Made by a program: the position numbers and the translations under genes
Notes under the pieces: model-generated
What the model was told of the DNA's origin: nothing
The model's database searches: none
Seen by the model: the letters and a program-made list of their open reading frames with translations, nothing else
Shown here: positions 15,931-25,218 of the stretch, one piece after another
Numbering within the stretch: position 1 is the first letter of the stretch
How the letters are laid out: the number at the start of each line of letters is the position of its first letter
NCBI RefSeq assembly: GCF_002929825.1
Contig: NZ_PJJN01000036.1
Coordinates: 1 to 64,000 of the forward strand
Direction: 5' to 3'
Length of the DNA stretch: 64,000 nucleotides
Source of the DNA: Cryobacterium sp. Y29
GTDB lineage: Bacteria; Actinomycetota; Actinomycetes; Actinomycetales; Microbacteriaceae

Positions 15931-16017
15931 CTCCCTGCGCTGGCATGATCCAGATCAGGTTCGACGGTCGAAGCTTGGTCAGCTTCCTCTCAGCCCGGTG
16001 TACCGGACTCCCGTGAT
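15931..16017 (-). promoter_or_regulatory. TPP (THI-box) riboswitch
   Basis: Read on the minus strand, it has the P1 strand CGGGAGTCCGG, the pyrimidine-sensing CTGAGAGG, the conserved GAACCTGATCTGGATCATGCC and the closing CAGCGCAGGGAG. These are the invariant segments of thiamine-pyrophosphate riboswitches. It lies just upstream of ykoE. Its exact ends are approximate. Confidence 0.95.
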
Positions 16018-16066
16018 ACCGCCAATTCTAGCGCCCCGCCTAGACTTGCGGCATGGGAATCACGAC

Positions 16067-16303
16067 ATGAGTATCAGCATCCTGCTCGTGTTGGCGGCGT
16101 TGTATCTCCTGCTGATGCGTCGGTTCCTGATGCGGCGTCGGCGTATCGCCCAGGGATTGCCGGTGAGCGGCCCGTGGCACTTTCCGTCCTGGCTGCGGCC
16201 CAGGGTGCCTCGGTGGGCGCGCCGTCGGTTCGCGCGCCGGCCGCGCCGGCCCCGCCGTATCCGTTCTGCTCGTCGCCCCCGCCGCTCGCCCGGGCCCACC
16301 TGA
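16067..16303 (+). CDS. Small single-pass membrane protein with Arg/Pro-rich tail
   Basis: A 78-residue protein with one N-terminal hydrophobic helix (ISILLVLAALYLLLM) and a very basic tail rich in Arg and Pro (RRFARRPRRPRR). ATG 16067 is preceded by a five-codon frame ATG-GGA-ATC-ACG-ACA-TGA whose stop overlaps this start, a possible coupling leader. It runs divergently from the riboswitch and convergently to the YtfJ-like gene. Function unknown; the compositional bias leaves some doubt that it is translated. Confidence 0.45.
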   Translation: MSISILLVLAALYLLLMRRFLMRRRRIAQGLPVSGPWHFPSWLRPRVPRWARRRFARRPRRPRRIRSARRPRRSPGPT

Positions 16304-16367
16304 GGAACCGGGCCCGTTTATAGACCGGGCCTGCGGTCTGCGCCCGGGCCCCGTCCGGAGAGCGGGC
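16304..16367. terminator. GC-rich hairpin element between convergent genes
   Basis: It contains agaccg-ggcctg-cggtct (a 6-bp stem) and the segment cccgggccccgtcc, which recurs at about 63184-63196. It sits between converging genes, so it probably acts as a bidirectional terminator, although there is no T-run. Confidence 0.45.
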
Positions 16368-16697
16368 CTACTTCTTGAGGGCTCGGATTATTCGGGCCAG
16401 GGCGCGCCCGGCGACCAGAAGGAACGGCACACCGACGGCGAGCAGGGCGATGACGTTCGGCTCAAACCGAGCGGTACCGCCCGACTTGACATAGGCACCG
16501 ATCGGCAGCGACACGCCACCGCCGCCCCCACCGGATCCGACAGCACCGCCTTCGCCAGCATCACCGCCACCGAAACCGTAATAGCTGAGCGCCACCGGTA
16601 TAAGGGTGACGCCGTCAATTTGCACGGGATCACCGTAGGCCGATCTCACACCGGCGGAACGGAAGGTTTCTGCGAGTTTTTCCGGGAGGCTGGTCAT
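16368..16697 (-). CDS. Spore_YtfJ/GerW-like domain protein
   Basis: A 109-residue protein with the YtfJ layout: an N-terminal segment LAETFRSAGVRSAYGDPVQIDGVTLIPVALSYYGFGGG, a glycine-rich middle (GSGGGGGGVSLPIGAYV), and a C-terminal hydrophobic helix (VIALLAVGVPFLLVAG) with a basic end (RIIRALKK). In Bacillus, related proteins act in spores. In actinobacteria they are widespread and of unknown function, so the name refers to fold only. The ATG 16697 start fits the family N-terminus. It is 25 bp downstream of dinB and may be co-transcribed with it. Confidence 0.8.
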   Translation of the reverse strand: MTSLPEKLAETFRSAGVRSAYGDPVQIDGVTLIPVALSYYGFGGGDAGEGGAVGSGGGGGGVSLPIGAYVKSGGTARFEPNVIALLAVGVPFLLVAGRALARIIRALKK

Positions 16698-16722
16698 TCC
16701 AACAGGGTAGTCGACTCGTGCC

Positions 16723-17937
16723 TTATGGGCGAGGTTTGAAGAAGGAGGCCGAACGCACTGTTCCCGCCCCGAATCGCTCAGTCACGGAATCGACCGCCAG
16801 CTCGGCGCCGCGCCAGTCCTCGTCGGGATCCCATAAACCCACCGATCCCGACGCTGTACCGAGCTGCTCGGCCCGTACCCCGATCAGTCGCACCCGAATA
16901 CCCGACGCGGCCAGCAGGTCGAAGGCAGCGACTGCTTCCTCATAAATTCGCCGGCCGACATTGCTCGGTTCAGCGAGGGTGCGCGACCGGGTAACGGTAC
17001 TGAAGTCTGTGTAGCGCAGTTTGAGTGCCACGCGCCGTGCCACGAGATCGCTGCGCCGCAGCCGTGCCGCCACAAGGTCGCACTGCCGCAGCAACTCACT
17101 GTGCAGTCGGTCGATGTCGGTCACGTCGTGTTCAAAGGTCACCTCGTGGCCGACGCTCTTCTCTTCCCGCTCAACCGTTACCGAGCGTGGGTCCCGCCCC
17201 CAAGACAACTCGAACAGCTTCACACCGGAGGCCTCCCCCAGTGTTTTTTTCAGCACGTCCAAGGGCGTGCGGGCAATATCGCCGATGACTTTCAGGCCGA
17301 GGCGCGTCAGCATCTGCTCGGTAGCGGACCCCACGCCCCAGAGTGCGGTCACGGGCAGCGGATGCAGAAACTCCACCGTCTTGTCGGCCGGCACGACGAG
17401 CAGACCGTTGGGTTTGGCCAGGCCGGAGGCAAGTTTCGCGACGAACTTGGTCGACGCCGCGCCGACGGAGCAGACGAGGCCGGTTTCGGCGAACACGCGG
17501 GCGCGAATGAGTTCGCCGATCACAGCCGGTGAACCGAACAAATTAGTCGCGCCGGCAACGTCAAGAAACGCTTCGTCGATGCCGAGCCGTTCCACCAGTG
17601 GCGTGACGTCGTCGAAGATACTCATCACTCGGGTGGAAAAGTCTCGATACTGTCCCATGTGCGGCTCGAGTACGATCGCGTTCGGGCACTGCCGCAACGC
17701 GAGCGACATCGGCATGGCCGAGTTCACACCGTATTTTCGGGCGATGTAGTTGGCCGCCGTGACGACCGAACGGCCGCCGCGGTGGCCGACGATCACCGGA
17801 AGGTGCGCGAATTCAGGGTGAGAGAGCAACTCGACCGAGACAAAGAACGCGTCCAGATCAACGTGCAGCACCGTCGCCGAGCGGTCGTCGACGTCGTCCG
17901 CCGAAATCTGCCGCCCGCTGCCATCCTGTCTGCCCAC
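16723..17937 (-). CDS. dinB: DNA polymerase IV (Y-family translesion polymerase)
   Basis: A 404-residue Y-family polymerase. Motifs: VLHVDLDAFFVSVELL (catalytic Asp, about residue 28), the steric-gate Phe region, SAMPMSLALRQCP, LVERLGIDEAFLDVAG (second Asp and Glu), the helix-hairpin-helix ALWGVGSATEQMLTRLGLKVIGDIA, and a C-terminal little-finger domain. It copies past damaged bases with low fidelity. The GTG start at 17937 lacks a strong ribosome binding site. The upstream region carries an inverted repeat (18001-18093). It may be SOS-regulated, but no LexA box was recognised. Confidence 0.93.
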   Translation of the reverse strand: MGRQDGSGRQISADDVDDRSATVLHVDLDAFFVSVELLSHPEFAHLPVIVGHRGGRSVVTAANYIARKYGVNSAMPMSLALRQCPNAIVLEPHMGQYRDFSTRVMSIFDDVTPLVERLGIDEAFLDVAGATNLFGSPAVIGELIRARVFAETGLVCSVGAASTKFVAKLASGLAKPNGLLVVPADKTVEFLHPLPVTALWGVGSATEQMLTRLGLKVIGDIARTPLDVLKKTLGEASGVKLFELSWGRDPRSVTVEREEKSVGHEVTFEHDVTDIDRLHSELLRQCDLVAARLRRSDLVARRVALKLRYTDFSTVTRSRTLAEPSNVGRRIYEEAVAAFDLLAASGIRVRLIGVRAEQLGTASGSVGLWDPDEDWRGAELAVDSVTERFGAGTVRSASFFKPRP

Positions 17938-18000
17938 CGAAAAACCCTAACCCGATCCGGCTCATATGCACTACCGGCAGAGGGAAAATACAATTCCACG

Positions 18001-18093
18001 GCATAACTCCTGCAATTCACTGCTGAAAAATGTCGCGACCGCGTCTTTTCGCGGAAGCCGAACATCACGTCACGCAATCTGCAGGAGTTATGC
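18001..18093. repeat. Pair of 14-bp perfect inverted repeats, 65 bp apart
   Basis: gcataactcctgca (18001-18014) and its exact reverse complement tgcaggagttatgc (18080-18093) flank 65 bp in the gap between the VIT-type transporter gene and dinB. No open frame lies between them. It could be a miniature mobile element, a repeated intergenic element or an operator pair. Confidence 0.85.
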
Positions 18094-18120
18094 GACGGGG
18101 CGACACGTTTTATCGGGCAG

Positions 18121-19230
18121 CTAGCCGAGCGTCGTGCCGAAAACGAGCCCGAGCAGGTAGGTGACCGCGGCCGCGCCCAGGCCAATCACGAGTTGGCGCA
18201 GCGCACGTTTCAGCGGCGGACCGCCAGAGAGCAGGCCGACGACTGCTCCGGTGGCCAACAGGGCGACGCCCACAAGAATGGTGGCGACAATGATGGCCGC
18301 GTAGCCGCTCATGCCGAACAGGTAGGGCAGCACTGGCAGCAGCGCGCCCGAGGCGAAGAAGCAGAAACTCGACAGGGCCGCTCCGGTTCCGGTGCCGATG
18401 GCCTCGTGTTCGTCATGCGTGGGGGCCTGCGGGCTGACCGCGGAGATCGGTCCGGTCGCCGCGTAAGCGGTAGCGAGTACACCGCGGGCGTACGCCTCCG
18501 CCTCGTCTTCGGACATGCCCCGGGCCCGGTAGACGAGGGTCAGCTCGTTGGCAGCGAGATCCAGGTGGGAAAGCACACTCTTGGCCGGCGCGGCGGGGGT
18601 GGAAGCTTCGAGCAGTTCCCGCTGGGAGCGCACCGAGACGTACTCGCCGGCACCCATCGAGAGCGCCCCAGCCAAGAGTCCGGCGATGCCGGTGAACAGA
18701 ATCGTCGCGGCCGGGACCCCGGTCGCCCCGATGCCGAGCACGAGGGCGAGGTTGCTCACCAGCCCGTCGTTGACACCGAACACGGCGGCCCGAAAGGTAC
18801 CCGACAAGCGTTTGCGGCCCCGGGCAGCGAGACCACGAACGACCTCTTCGTGCACGGTCTCGTCGGCGGCCATGGCGTTGGTCGCATCCGCATCCGCATC
18901 GTAGGGTGAGCGGCCTTCGGCCCGCTGAGCGAGGGCGAGCACGAACACCGACCCGAACCGTCGAGCGAGCAGGGCCAAAAAACGGGTGCGCAGCGCGCCG
19001 CGCCTCGGTGAGCCGATATTGCTGCCGAGCAGTTGCCGCCAGTGCTCTTCGTGCCGTCCTTCAGCGTCGGCGAGGGCAAGCAGAATCTGGCGCTCTTCAC
19101 CAGCCCGACGGTTCGCGAGGTCGCGATACACGGCGGCCTCGGCTTGTTCGTCAGCCAGGTACTGCCGCCACCGACGGATGTCGCGGGTCGACGGGGTACG
19201 CTCGCCCGGCTCGGGAGTGCGTGCGTTCAC
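18121..19230 (-). CDS. Ferritin-like/VIT1-CCC1 fusion, iron or manganese transporter
   Basis: A 369-residue protein. The N-terminal part (about residues 15-140) is a ferritin-like helical domain with metal-ligand candidates (LADEQAEAAVYRDLA, EGRHEEHW, ADETVHEEVV). The C-terminal part is the VIT1/CCC1 membrane domain, starting FGVNDGLVSNLALVLGIG and including GALSMGAGEYVSVRSQREL and three final transmembrane helices. Such fusions export or sequester Fe2+ or Mn2+, with the soluble domain acting as the metal sensor. Its ATG overlaps the TGA of the small upstream gene by 4 bp. Confidence 0.9.
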   Translation of the reverse strand: MNARTPEPGERTPSTRDIRRWRQYLADEQAEAAVYRDLANRRAGEERQILLALADAEGRHEEHWRQLLGSNIGSPRRGALRTRFLALLARRFGSVFVLALAQRAEGRSPYDADADATNAMAADETVHEEVVRGLAARGRKRLSGTFRAAVFGVNDGLVSNLALVLGIGATGVPAATILFTGIAGLLAGALSMGAGEYVSVRSQRELLEASTPAAPAKSVLSHLDLAANELTLVYRARGMSEDEAEAYARGVLATAYAATGPISAVSPQAPTHDEHEAIGTGTGAALSSFCFFASGALLPVLPYLFGMSGYAAIIVATILVGVALLATGAVVGLLSGGPPLKRALRQLVIGLGAAAVTYLLGLVFGTTLG

Positions 19231-19499
19231 GCCTCCGGCGCCGCTTCCAGAAAGCTCTGCGGGATGCGCGCGGACTCGTGCGGGCCGGAACCGTCGAGAC
19301 CGAAGAATGGTTCCTCGAATCGAACGACCCAGAATTTCTCCCGCACGACCGTGGGTGCGTAGAGCCCGGAGCCCTCCGACTCCCCCGCCGCCACGATCAC
19401 GCCGATCGGGTCGTCACTGAGAGACTCGGGAAACCGGGTGCGATCGAGCCGCACGATGACCTGCACGCCCACTCCGAAAACGGCGCTCTGCCCACTCAT
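19227..19499 (-). CDS. Small protein of unknown function between gatB and the metal transporter
   Basis: A 90-residue soluble protein (pieces such as FGVGVQVIVRLDRTRFP and KFWVVRFEEPFFGLDG). No family is recognised. It begins 3 bp after the gatB stop and overlaps the VIT-type transporter gene by 4 bp, so it sits in one transcription unit with both. Translational coupling makes it likely to be expressed; its role is unknown. Confidence 0.7.
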   Translation of the reverse strand: MSGQSAVFGVGVQVIVRLDRTRFPESLSDDPIGVIVAAGESEGSGLYAPTVVREKFWVVRFEEPFFGLDGSGPHESARIPQSFLEAAPEA

Positions 19500-19502
19500 G
19501 CG

Positions 19503-21026
19503 TTACTCGATCGCCTGGGCGCGTTCGAGTACCAGTTCGCGCACGCGCGCGGCATCCGCTTGCCCACGCATGGCCTTCATGACCGCGCCGATCACGGCTC
19601 CGGCGGCCTGCACCTTGCCATCCCGAATCTTGGCGAGCACGTCGGGCTGGCCGAGCAGCGCGGCGTCGATGGCCCCGATGAGCGCACCGTCGTCGGAGAC
19701 GACGGCGAGGCCGCGGCTGTCGACGACCTCGGCCGGGGTGCCCTCCCCGGCAATGACGCCCTCGAGTACCTGGCGGGCCAGACGGTCGGTGAGGGTTCCA
19801 GCCTCGACGAGTTCGATCAGCGCAGCAAGCTGCGCCGGTGTCACGAGCGAGTCGGCGGCGACCCCGGCCGCGTTGGCGAGCCGGGCGATTTCGCCGGTCC
19901 ACCACTTGCGTGCAGCTTGAGCGGATGCCCCGGCAGCGACGGTCGCTTCGACCGCGTCGAGCAGATCGGAGTTGACGACGTCCTGAAACTCGAGGTTCGC
20001 AAAACCCCACGCTGCCTGCAGGCGCTTGCGGCGGGCCGCAGGCGGCTCGGGCAGGGTCAGGCGCAGTTCTTCGACCCATTCGCGCGACGGCGCCATCGGC
20101 AGCAGGTCGGGCTCGGGAAAGTAACGATAGTCATCGGCGTCGCTCTTGGGCCGACCAGCACTCGTGATTCCGGTGTCTTCGTGCCAGTGCCGGGTCTCCT
20201 GCGTGATGGTGCCACCGCCGGCCAGCACGGTGGCTTGGCGCTGGATTTCGTAGCGCACGGCGCGTTCGACCGAGCGCAGCGAGTTGACGTTCTTCGTTTC
20301 GGTGCGGGTGCCGAGCACGTTCGACCCGCGCGGACGCAGAGAGACGTTGGCGTCGCAGCGCACATTGCCCTCTTCCATGCGGGCGTTGGAGACGCCGAGC
20401 GCCTTGGCGATCTCGCGAATCGCAGCGACATAGGTCTTGCCGATCTCGGGGGCGTCATGTTCGGCGCCCTCGATCATCTGGGTGACGATCTCCACCAACG
20501 GCACTCCGCCGCGGTTGTAATCGACAAGAGAGTAGTCGGCGCCCTGGATGCGTCCGGTGGCACCACCCATGTGGGTGAGCTTGCCCGCGTCGTCCTCCAT
20601 ATGGGCGCGTTCGATCTCGACGGTGACCAGACGGCCGCTTTCGAGTTCGATCGTGATCGAACCGTCGTGGCAGATCGGGTCGTCGTACTGGCTGGTCTGA
20701 AAGTTCTTCGCCGTGTCGGGGTAGAAGTAGTTCTTGCGGGCAAACCGTGAGTGTTCCGCGATCTCACACCCTAAAGCCAGCCCCAAGCGGATGCTGGATT
20801 CGATCGCTTTCTTGTTCACCTGCGGCAGCCCGCCGGGCAAGCCAAGGCAGGTGGGACAGGTGTTCGTGTTAGCGCCGGAACCGAACTCGTTGGCGCAACC
20901 GCAGAACATTTTGGTTTTCGTGTTGAGTTCGACGTGCACCTCGAAGCCGAGCACCGGCTCGAACAGTTCGAGTGCTGTGTCGAAGTCCATCAATTCGGCC
21001 CGGTTCTTCATTTCTGCGTTGGGCAT
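19503..21026 (-). CDS. gatB: Aspartyl/glutamyl-tRNA(Asn/Gln) amidotransferase subunit B
   Basis: A 507-residue GatB. The catalytic cradle has [23 protein letters not shown], a zinc site (CGCANEF and CPTCLGLPG), [22 protein letters not shown], then the helical and tail (YqeY-like) domains ending [13 protein letters not shown]. GatB binds misacylated Glu-tRNA(Gln) or Asp-tRNA(Asn) and activates it for amidation with ammonia from GatA. The ATG shares one base with the gatA TGA. A second in-frame ATG five codons later is possible. It belongs to the gatCAB operon. Confidence 0.98.
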   Translation of the reverse strand: MPNAEMKNRAELMDFDTALELFEPVLGFEVHVELNTKTKMFCGCANEFGSGANTNTCPTCLGLPGGLPQVNKKAIESSIRLGLALGCEIAEHSRFARKNYFYPDTAKNFQTSQYDDPICHDGSITIELESGRLVTVEIERAHMEDDAGKLTHMGGATGRIQGADYSLVDYNRGGVPLVEIVTQMIEGAEHDAPEIGKTYVAAIREIAKALGVSNARMEEGNVRCDANVSLRPRGSNVLGTRTETKNVNSLRSVERAVRYEIQRQATVLAGGGTITQETRHWHEDTGITSAGRPKSDADDYRYFPEPDLLPMAPSREWVEELRLTLPEPPAARRKRLQAAWGFANLEFQDVVNSDLLDAVEATVAAGASAQAARKWWTGEIARLANAAGVAADSLVTPAQLAALIELVEAGTLTDRLARQVLEGVIAGEGTPAEVVDSRGLAVVSDDGALIGAIDAALLGQPDVLAKIRDGKVQAAGAVIGAVMKAMRGQADAARVRELVLERAQAIE

Positions 21027-22573
21027 CAGACGGCTCCCTCTTTACTGGCGAACATTTCGGTCGGCGTCAGGGCTGGTGCCTGGCTGAGCATGGTGTGCCC
21101 CCAGCGCGCTTCGAGCAGCTGCTCGATGGCGGCACCGACGGTGTAGAGGCGGGCATCCGCTTTGGCGGGGGCCATGATCTGCAGGCCGACCGGCAGGCCG
21201 TCTTCGGGCGCCAGACCGATCGGGATGCTCATGCCGGGCACGCCGGCAAGGTTGGCCGGAATGGTAGTCACGTCGTTGATATACATGGCCATCGGGTCGG
21301 CGAGCTTCTCACCGAACTTGAATGCGGTGGTCGGAGCACTCGGCGAGACGAGCACGTCGACCTGGCTGAACGCGGCGGCGAAGTCACGCTGAATGAGCGT
21401 GCGCACCTTCTGCGCGCTGCCGTAGTACGCGTCGTAGTAGCCAGCGCTCAGGGCGTACGTGCCGAGGATGATGCGGCGCTTGACCTCGTCGCCGAAACCC
21501 GCCTCACGGGTGGCGCTCATGACGTGCTCGCTGGTGAGCGAGCCGCTGGCCGGGTTGACCCGGATTCCAAAGCGCACCGAGTCGAAACGGGCCAGGTTGC
21601 TCGAGGCCTCAGCCGGCAGAATCAAATAGTAGGCCGCGACGGCATACTCGAAGTTTGGGGCGGAGACCTCGGTGATCTCGGCGCCCGCGGCGACGAGCAG
21701 GGCAAGGGTCTCCGTGAAGCGCTGTGTGACACCGGCCTGGAATCCATCGCCGGCGAGTTCCTTGATGACGCCCACGCGCACGCCCTTGAGGGCGCCGTCC
21801 GTGAGACCGGCTTGGGCCGCGGCGGCCATCGAGGGCCAGCTGTCGGTCAGCGATGTGGAATCCAGCGGGTCGTGCCCACCGATGACATCGTGCAGCAGGG
21901 CGGCGTCGTAGACCGTGCGGGAGACCGGGCCGACCTGGTCGAGGCTCGACGCGAGGGCGATAGCCCCATAGCGGGAGACTCCGCCATAGGTCGGCTTGAC
22001 GCCGACCGAGCCGGTCACGGCGGCCGGCTGGCGAATCGATCCGCCGGTGTCGCTGCCGAGGGCGAGCGGCGCCTGAAAGGAGGCGACGGCCGCGGCCGAA
22101 CCGCCGCCGGAGCCGCCGGGGATGCGGTCGCGGTCCCAGGGGTTGCGGGTGACGCCATAGGCGGAGTGCTCGGTAGAGGACCCCATGGCGAATTCGTCCA
22201 TGTTGGTCTTGCCGAGCAGAATCAACCCGGCCGCACGCAAGTGCGCGACGACGGTCGCATCGTACGGCGGCACCCAGCCCTCGAGAATTTTCGACCCGGC
22301 GGTGGTGGGCATGTCCTGGGTGGCGAGCACGTCTTTGATCGCGATCGGAACACCGGCGAGCGAGTTCAACACTTCACCCGCAGCGCGGCGGGCATCGATC
22401 TTCGCTGCGGCGTCAAGGGCGGCGTCGCCGGCGACGTGCAGAAAAGCATGCAGGTCGGTGTCGACTGCCGTGATGTGGTCGAGGTGGGCGCGGGTCGCTT
22501 CGACGGCGCTGACCTGCTTACTGACCAATAGTTCACTGAGAGCAGCGGCGGAGAGCTTGGTGAGATAGGTCAT
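21026..22573 (-). CDS. gatA: Aspartyl/glutamyl-tRNA amidotransferase subunit A
   Basis: A 515-residue amidase-signature enzyme supplying ammonia from glutamine to the GatB site. The catalytic triad Lys is in [14 protein letters not shown] (about residue 80), and the Ser-cisSer/Ser nucleophile pair is in [14 protein letters not shown] and [13 protein letters not shown] (about residues 150-185). Gln channel residues follow. It starts 2 bp after the gatC stop and overlaps gatB by one base, so the three subunits are made from one message in equal amounts. Confidence 0.98.
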   Translation of the reverse strand: MTYLTKLSAAALSELLVSKQVSAVEATRAHLDHITAVDTDLHAFLHVAGDAALDAAAKIDARRAAGEVLNSLAGVPIAIKDVLATQDMPTTAGSKILEGWVPPYDATVVAHLRAAGLILLGKTNMDEFAMGSSTEHSAYGVTRNPWDRDRIPGGSGGGSAAAVASFQAPLALGSDTGGSIRQPAAVTGSVGVKPTYGGVSRYGAIALASSLDQVGPVSRTVYDAALLHDVIGGHDPLDSTSLTDSWPSMAAAAQAGLTDGALKGVRVGVIKELAGDGFQAGVTQRFTETLALLVAAGAEITEVSAPNFEYAVAAYYLILPAEASSNLARFDSVRFGIRVNPASGSLTSEHVMSATREAGFGDEVKRRIILGTYALSAGYYDAYYGSAQKVRTLIQRDFAAAFSQVDVLVSPSAPTTAFKFGEKLADPMAMYINDVTTIPANLAGVPGMSIPIGLAPEDGLPVGLQIMAPAKADARLYTVGAAIEQLLEARWGHTMLSQAPALTPTEMFASKEGAV

Positions 22574-22575
22574 AC

Positions 22576-22872
22576 TTACTCCTCGTCCAGGATGGCGGGC
22601 ACGCGGAATTTGTCCCCGGCGCGGTCTGGCGCACCGGACAGGGCCTGCTCCACCGTCAGCGAGGGCACGACGACGTCGTCGCGGAACACGTTGGTCAACG
22701 GCATCGGGTGGCTCGTGGCCGGTGTATCGGCTGTGGCAACCTCAGACACTTTGGCGATCGAGTCGACGATCTGGCCGAGGTCACGGGTGAGACTGGTGAT
22801 CTCGAGGGGGCTGAGGTCGATCCGAGCAAGGTATGCCAAATGGGCAACCTGCTCGGCCGTGATTTCAGACAT
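22576..22872 (-). CDS. gatC: Aspartyl/glutamyl-tRNA amidotransferase subunit C
   Basis: A 98-residue GatC, which wraps around GatA and stabilises the heterotrimer. It has the usual N-terminus ([21 protein letters not shown]), the middle [15 protein letters not shown] and the C-terminal [33 protein letters not shown]. It is the first gene of the operon; the promoter must lie in the 259-bp gap to the divergent quinone-reductase-like gene, where no further gene was seen. Confidence 0.97.
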   Translation of the reverse strand: MSEITAEQVAHLAYLARIDLSPLEITSLTRDLGQIVDSIAKVSEVATADTPATSHPMPLTNVFRDDVVVPSLTVEQALSGAPDRAGDKFRVPAILDEE

Positions 22873-23131
22873 GGTGCTCCGATACGCATTGGGGTGGAAA
22901 CTCCAATCCTATTCGCCAGCCGCCGCGAGCCCGATCCGCCAACCGATCAGATCCGCACCCCCGCCCCGGTTGCAGTCCGTGTCCGGTGCAGGCAGCGGAA
23001 CTGACACCGGCACCGGGTGGCTATTTTGGGCGTTGATCGAGTGAAGTCTCGTATCGCCGACGACGAGAACAGACCCGGCATGAAGCCAGAATTTCAGCGG
23101 GAAGTAACCGTTAAGGAGCACACTGGTCGAT

Positions 23132-24118
23132 ATGAGAGCAATTGTTGTCGAGCAGAAGCCGGGCGGATCCGTGTTGTCGATGCGGGATCTCCCGAGCCCT
23201 GAACCGGGCCCGCGTCAGGTGAAGATCCGTGTGCGGACTGCGTCGGTGAACCGTGCCGACCTGGGCCAGCGTGCGGGAACCCACCAGCCGGTCAGCCCAG
23301 GCAGCGCTCCGGTCGTCGTGGGGCTCGATGCCGCGGGCGACGTTGTCACGGTGGGAAGCGAGGTGACAGGCGTTCACGTCGGGGACCGTGTCATGACCAT
23401 CGTCAGTGGAGGTTTGAGCGAGGAAGTCGTTGTCGACGCTGCGCTGGTTATACCGATTCCGCCGGCGTGGACCTACGCGGAGGGTGCTGCTGCCATCCTC
23501 GGATTGATGACTGAGCACAACGCGCTCCGCACTGCGGGTGAGCTTGAGCCGGGCGAAACGGTACTCGTTCATGCGGCTGCCTCAACGGTGGGGCTTCAGT
23601 GCGTACAGCTGGCAAAATACCTGGGCGCTGGACTGATCATTGCCACCGTTCGCACGGGCCGGGCAACGGACCTGCTCCGTTCTTCGGGTGCCGATCACGT
23701 AATCGAGGTTGGCGAGGCCGGTTTTGCGGATCGGGTTTTGGAACTGACGGATGGCCGCGGGGTCGACGTCATCGTCGACCACGTTGGTGGCCCCTATCTT
23801 GCGGATAATATTCGCTGCGCCGCACTCCGGGGACGCGTAGTCGGTGTCGGGCGCCTCGGCGGTGCCCACGGTGATCTTGATCTGGAAGCACTGGCCTTTA
23901 AACGAATAAGCATCATCGGGGTCACCTTTCGCACCCGTGACGCTGCGGAAAAAGCCGCCATCGTCGCCGCGCTGCTGTCCGACGTCGATCCGGCTTTCGA
24001 CGCACTGCGCCCATCGATTGATCGGATCCTGCCCTGGACCGAAGTTCAACAAGCGCAGGATCTCATGGCCGCCAACTCGCACCTGGGCAAGATCGTTCTC
24101 AGCCTTCTGAATACGTGA
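23132..24118 (+). CDS. Zinc-independent quinone oxidoreductase (MDR superfamily)
   Basis: A 328-residue medium-chain reductase of the quinone-oxidoreductase type: GroES-like N-terminal domain without the zinc-ligand Cys cluster (SVNRADLGQRAG), then a Rossmann domain with the nucleotide motif VHAAASTVGLQCVQLAKYLGA and GRGVDVIVDHVGG. It probably reduces quinones or enones with NADPH. ATG 23132 follows AAGGAG 14 bases upstream. An aldo/keto reductase gene follows at 39 bp in the same direction, suggesting a small detoxification operon; the substrate is unknown. Confidence 0.88.
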   Translation: MRAIVVEQKPGGSVLSMRDLPSPEPGPRQVKIRVRTASVNRADLGQRAGTHQPVSPGSAPVVVGLDAAGDVVTVGSEVTGVHVGDRVMTIVSGGLSEEVVVDAALVIPIPPAWTYAEGAAAILGLMTEHNALRTAGELEPGETVLVHAAASTVGLQCVQLAKYLGAGLIIATVRTGRATDLLRSSGADHVIEVGEAGFADRVLELTDGRGVDVIVDHVGGPYLADNIRCAALRGRVVGVGRLGGAHGDLDLEALAFKRISIIGVTFRTRDAAEKAAIVAALLSDVDPAFDALRPSIDRILPWTEVQQAQDLMAANSHLGKIVLSLLNT

Positions 24119-24157
24119 GCCAGACCGTCTGAAAATGCACACGAGGTAAGGAACCAC

Positions 24158-24979
24158 ATGCGCGAAACCGACTTCTTCAACGGCATCCAGGTGCCCGTCA
24201 TCGGCCAGGGAACCTGGCATCTCGGTGAGGACGCCATGAAGCGAGAAACCGAGGTGTCGGCCCTCTGCGCGGGGATCGATGCCGGCCTGACCGTGATCGA
24301 CACCGCTGAAATGTACGGCGATGGCGCCTCGGAAGAACTGGTCGGCGAGGCCATCCGCGGCCGACGCGATGACGTCGTGCTGGTCAGCAAGGTCTACCCA
24401 CACAACGCGAGCCGGAGCGGCGTCGTGGCTGCGTGCGAGCGCAGCCTGCGCCGGCTCGGCACCGATCGGCTCGATGTCTACCTACTGCATTGGTCCGGCA
24501 GTTTTCCACTGTCCGAGACCGTTGACGGGTTCGAACACCTCCGTGCAGCGGGCAAGATTCGAAGCTGGGGGTTATCGAATTTCGACCGGGATGATCTGAA
24601 GCAAGCGCCCGCCGGATGCGTCACCAATCAGGTGCTCTACAACCTCGGCAGTCGGGGCATCGAATTTGATCTCCTTCCCTGGCAACAACGCGCGGGCATG
24701 CCGCTCATGGCCTATTCGCCACTCGGTCAGGGACCGACCCTGCTCGAGCATCCACTGCTGGCCGAAATCGGAGAGCGGCACGGAGTGACCGGTGCCCAGA
24801 TCGCGCTGGCCTGGGTCATCCGTCAACCGGGCGTCATCGCGATCCCCAAAGCTTCGTCGCTCGAGCACGTGCAGCAGAATGTCGGCGCGGGCGCGGTGGT
24901 TCTCGACGCCGAGGATTATCTGTCACTGGATAGCGCATTTCCGGTGCCCCACAGCAAACAACCGCTCGACATTCTGTGA
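24158..24979 (+). CDS. Aldo/keto reductase
   Basis: A 273-residue TIM-barrel NADPH-dependent reductase. The catalytic tetrad is visible: Asp and Tyr in VIDTAEMYGDG, Lys in VVLVSKVYPHNAS and His in VYLLHWSGS. The cofactor-binding end has AIPKASSLEHVQQN. Such enzymes reduce carbonyls in sugars, steroids or toxic aldehydes. AAGGAA precedes the ATG. It follows the quinone reductase by 39 bp and is likely co-transcribed; no specific substrate can be read from the sequence. Confidence 0.93.
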   Translation: MRETDFFNGIQVPVIGQGTWHLGEDAMKRETEVSALCAGIDAGLTVIDTAEMYGDGASEELVGEAIRGRRDDVVLVSKVYPHNASRSGVVAACERSLRRLGTDRLDVYLLHWSGSFPLSETVDGFEHLRAAGKIRSWGLSNFDRDDLKQAPAGCVTNQVLYNLGSRGIEFDLLPWQQRAGMPLMAYSPLGQGPTLLEHPLLAEIGERHGVTGAQIALAWVIRQPGVIAIPKASSLEHVQQNVGAGAVVLDAEDYLSLDSAFPVPHSKQPLDIL

Positions 24980-25169
24980 CGCCGTCCACTTTTTTTCCGA
25001 AGCGCGTTCCGGCCAGGCGGAGTGCGTTGAATGTGGTCACCGCCCTACGATCCACCCCTGCCGGGGCACAGTGGCAGGTCACGTCTGATCGTGATACTAC
25101 TGAGATGTGCTCAGTTTCTGCACAGCCTGAGGCTGTCGGGCATTCATCCATTCAATACCTCCGAACGTG

Positions 25170-25188
25170 AAGACGGACCCTCCGTCTT
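25170..25188. promoter_or_regulatory. Perfect 8-bp hairpin upstream of the formaldehyde dehydrogenase-like gene
   Basis: aagacgga-ccc-tccgtctt lies about 30 bp before the start codon and has no T-run. It may be an operator or a 5'-leader hairpin rather than a terminator. The remainder of 24980-25218 shows no gene. Confidence 0.35.
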
Positions 25189-25218
25189 ACACGGTCACAA
25201 GTTCAGGGAGTGAAAAAA

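Noticed and set aside
18906-20750. 614-codon plus-strand open frame
   Set aside because: It is opposite gatB and the VIT-type transporter gene, whose motifs are unmistakable; the composition is typical of shadow frames.
20972-22531. 519-codon plus-strand open frame
   Set aside because: It is antisense to gatA, which has complete amidase motifs.
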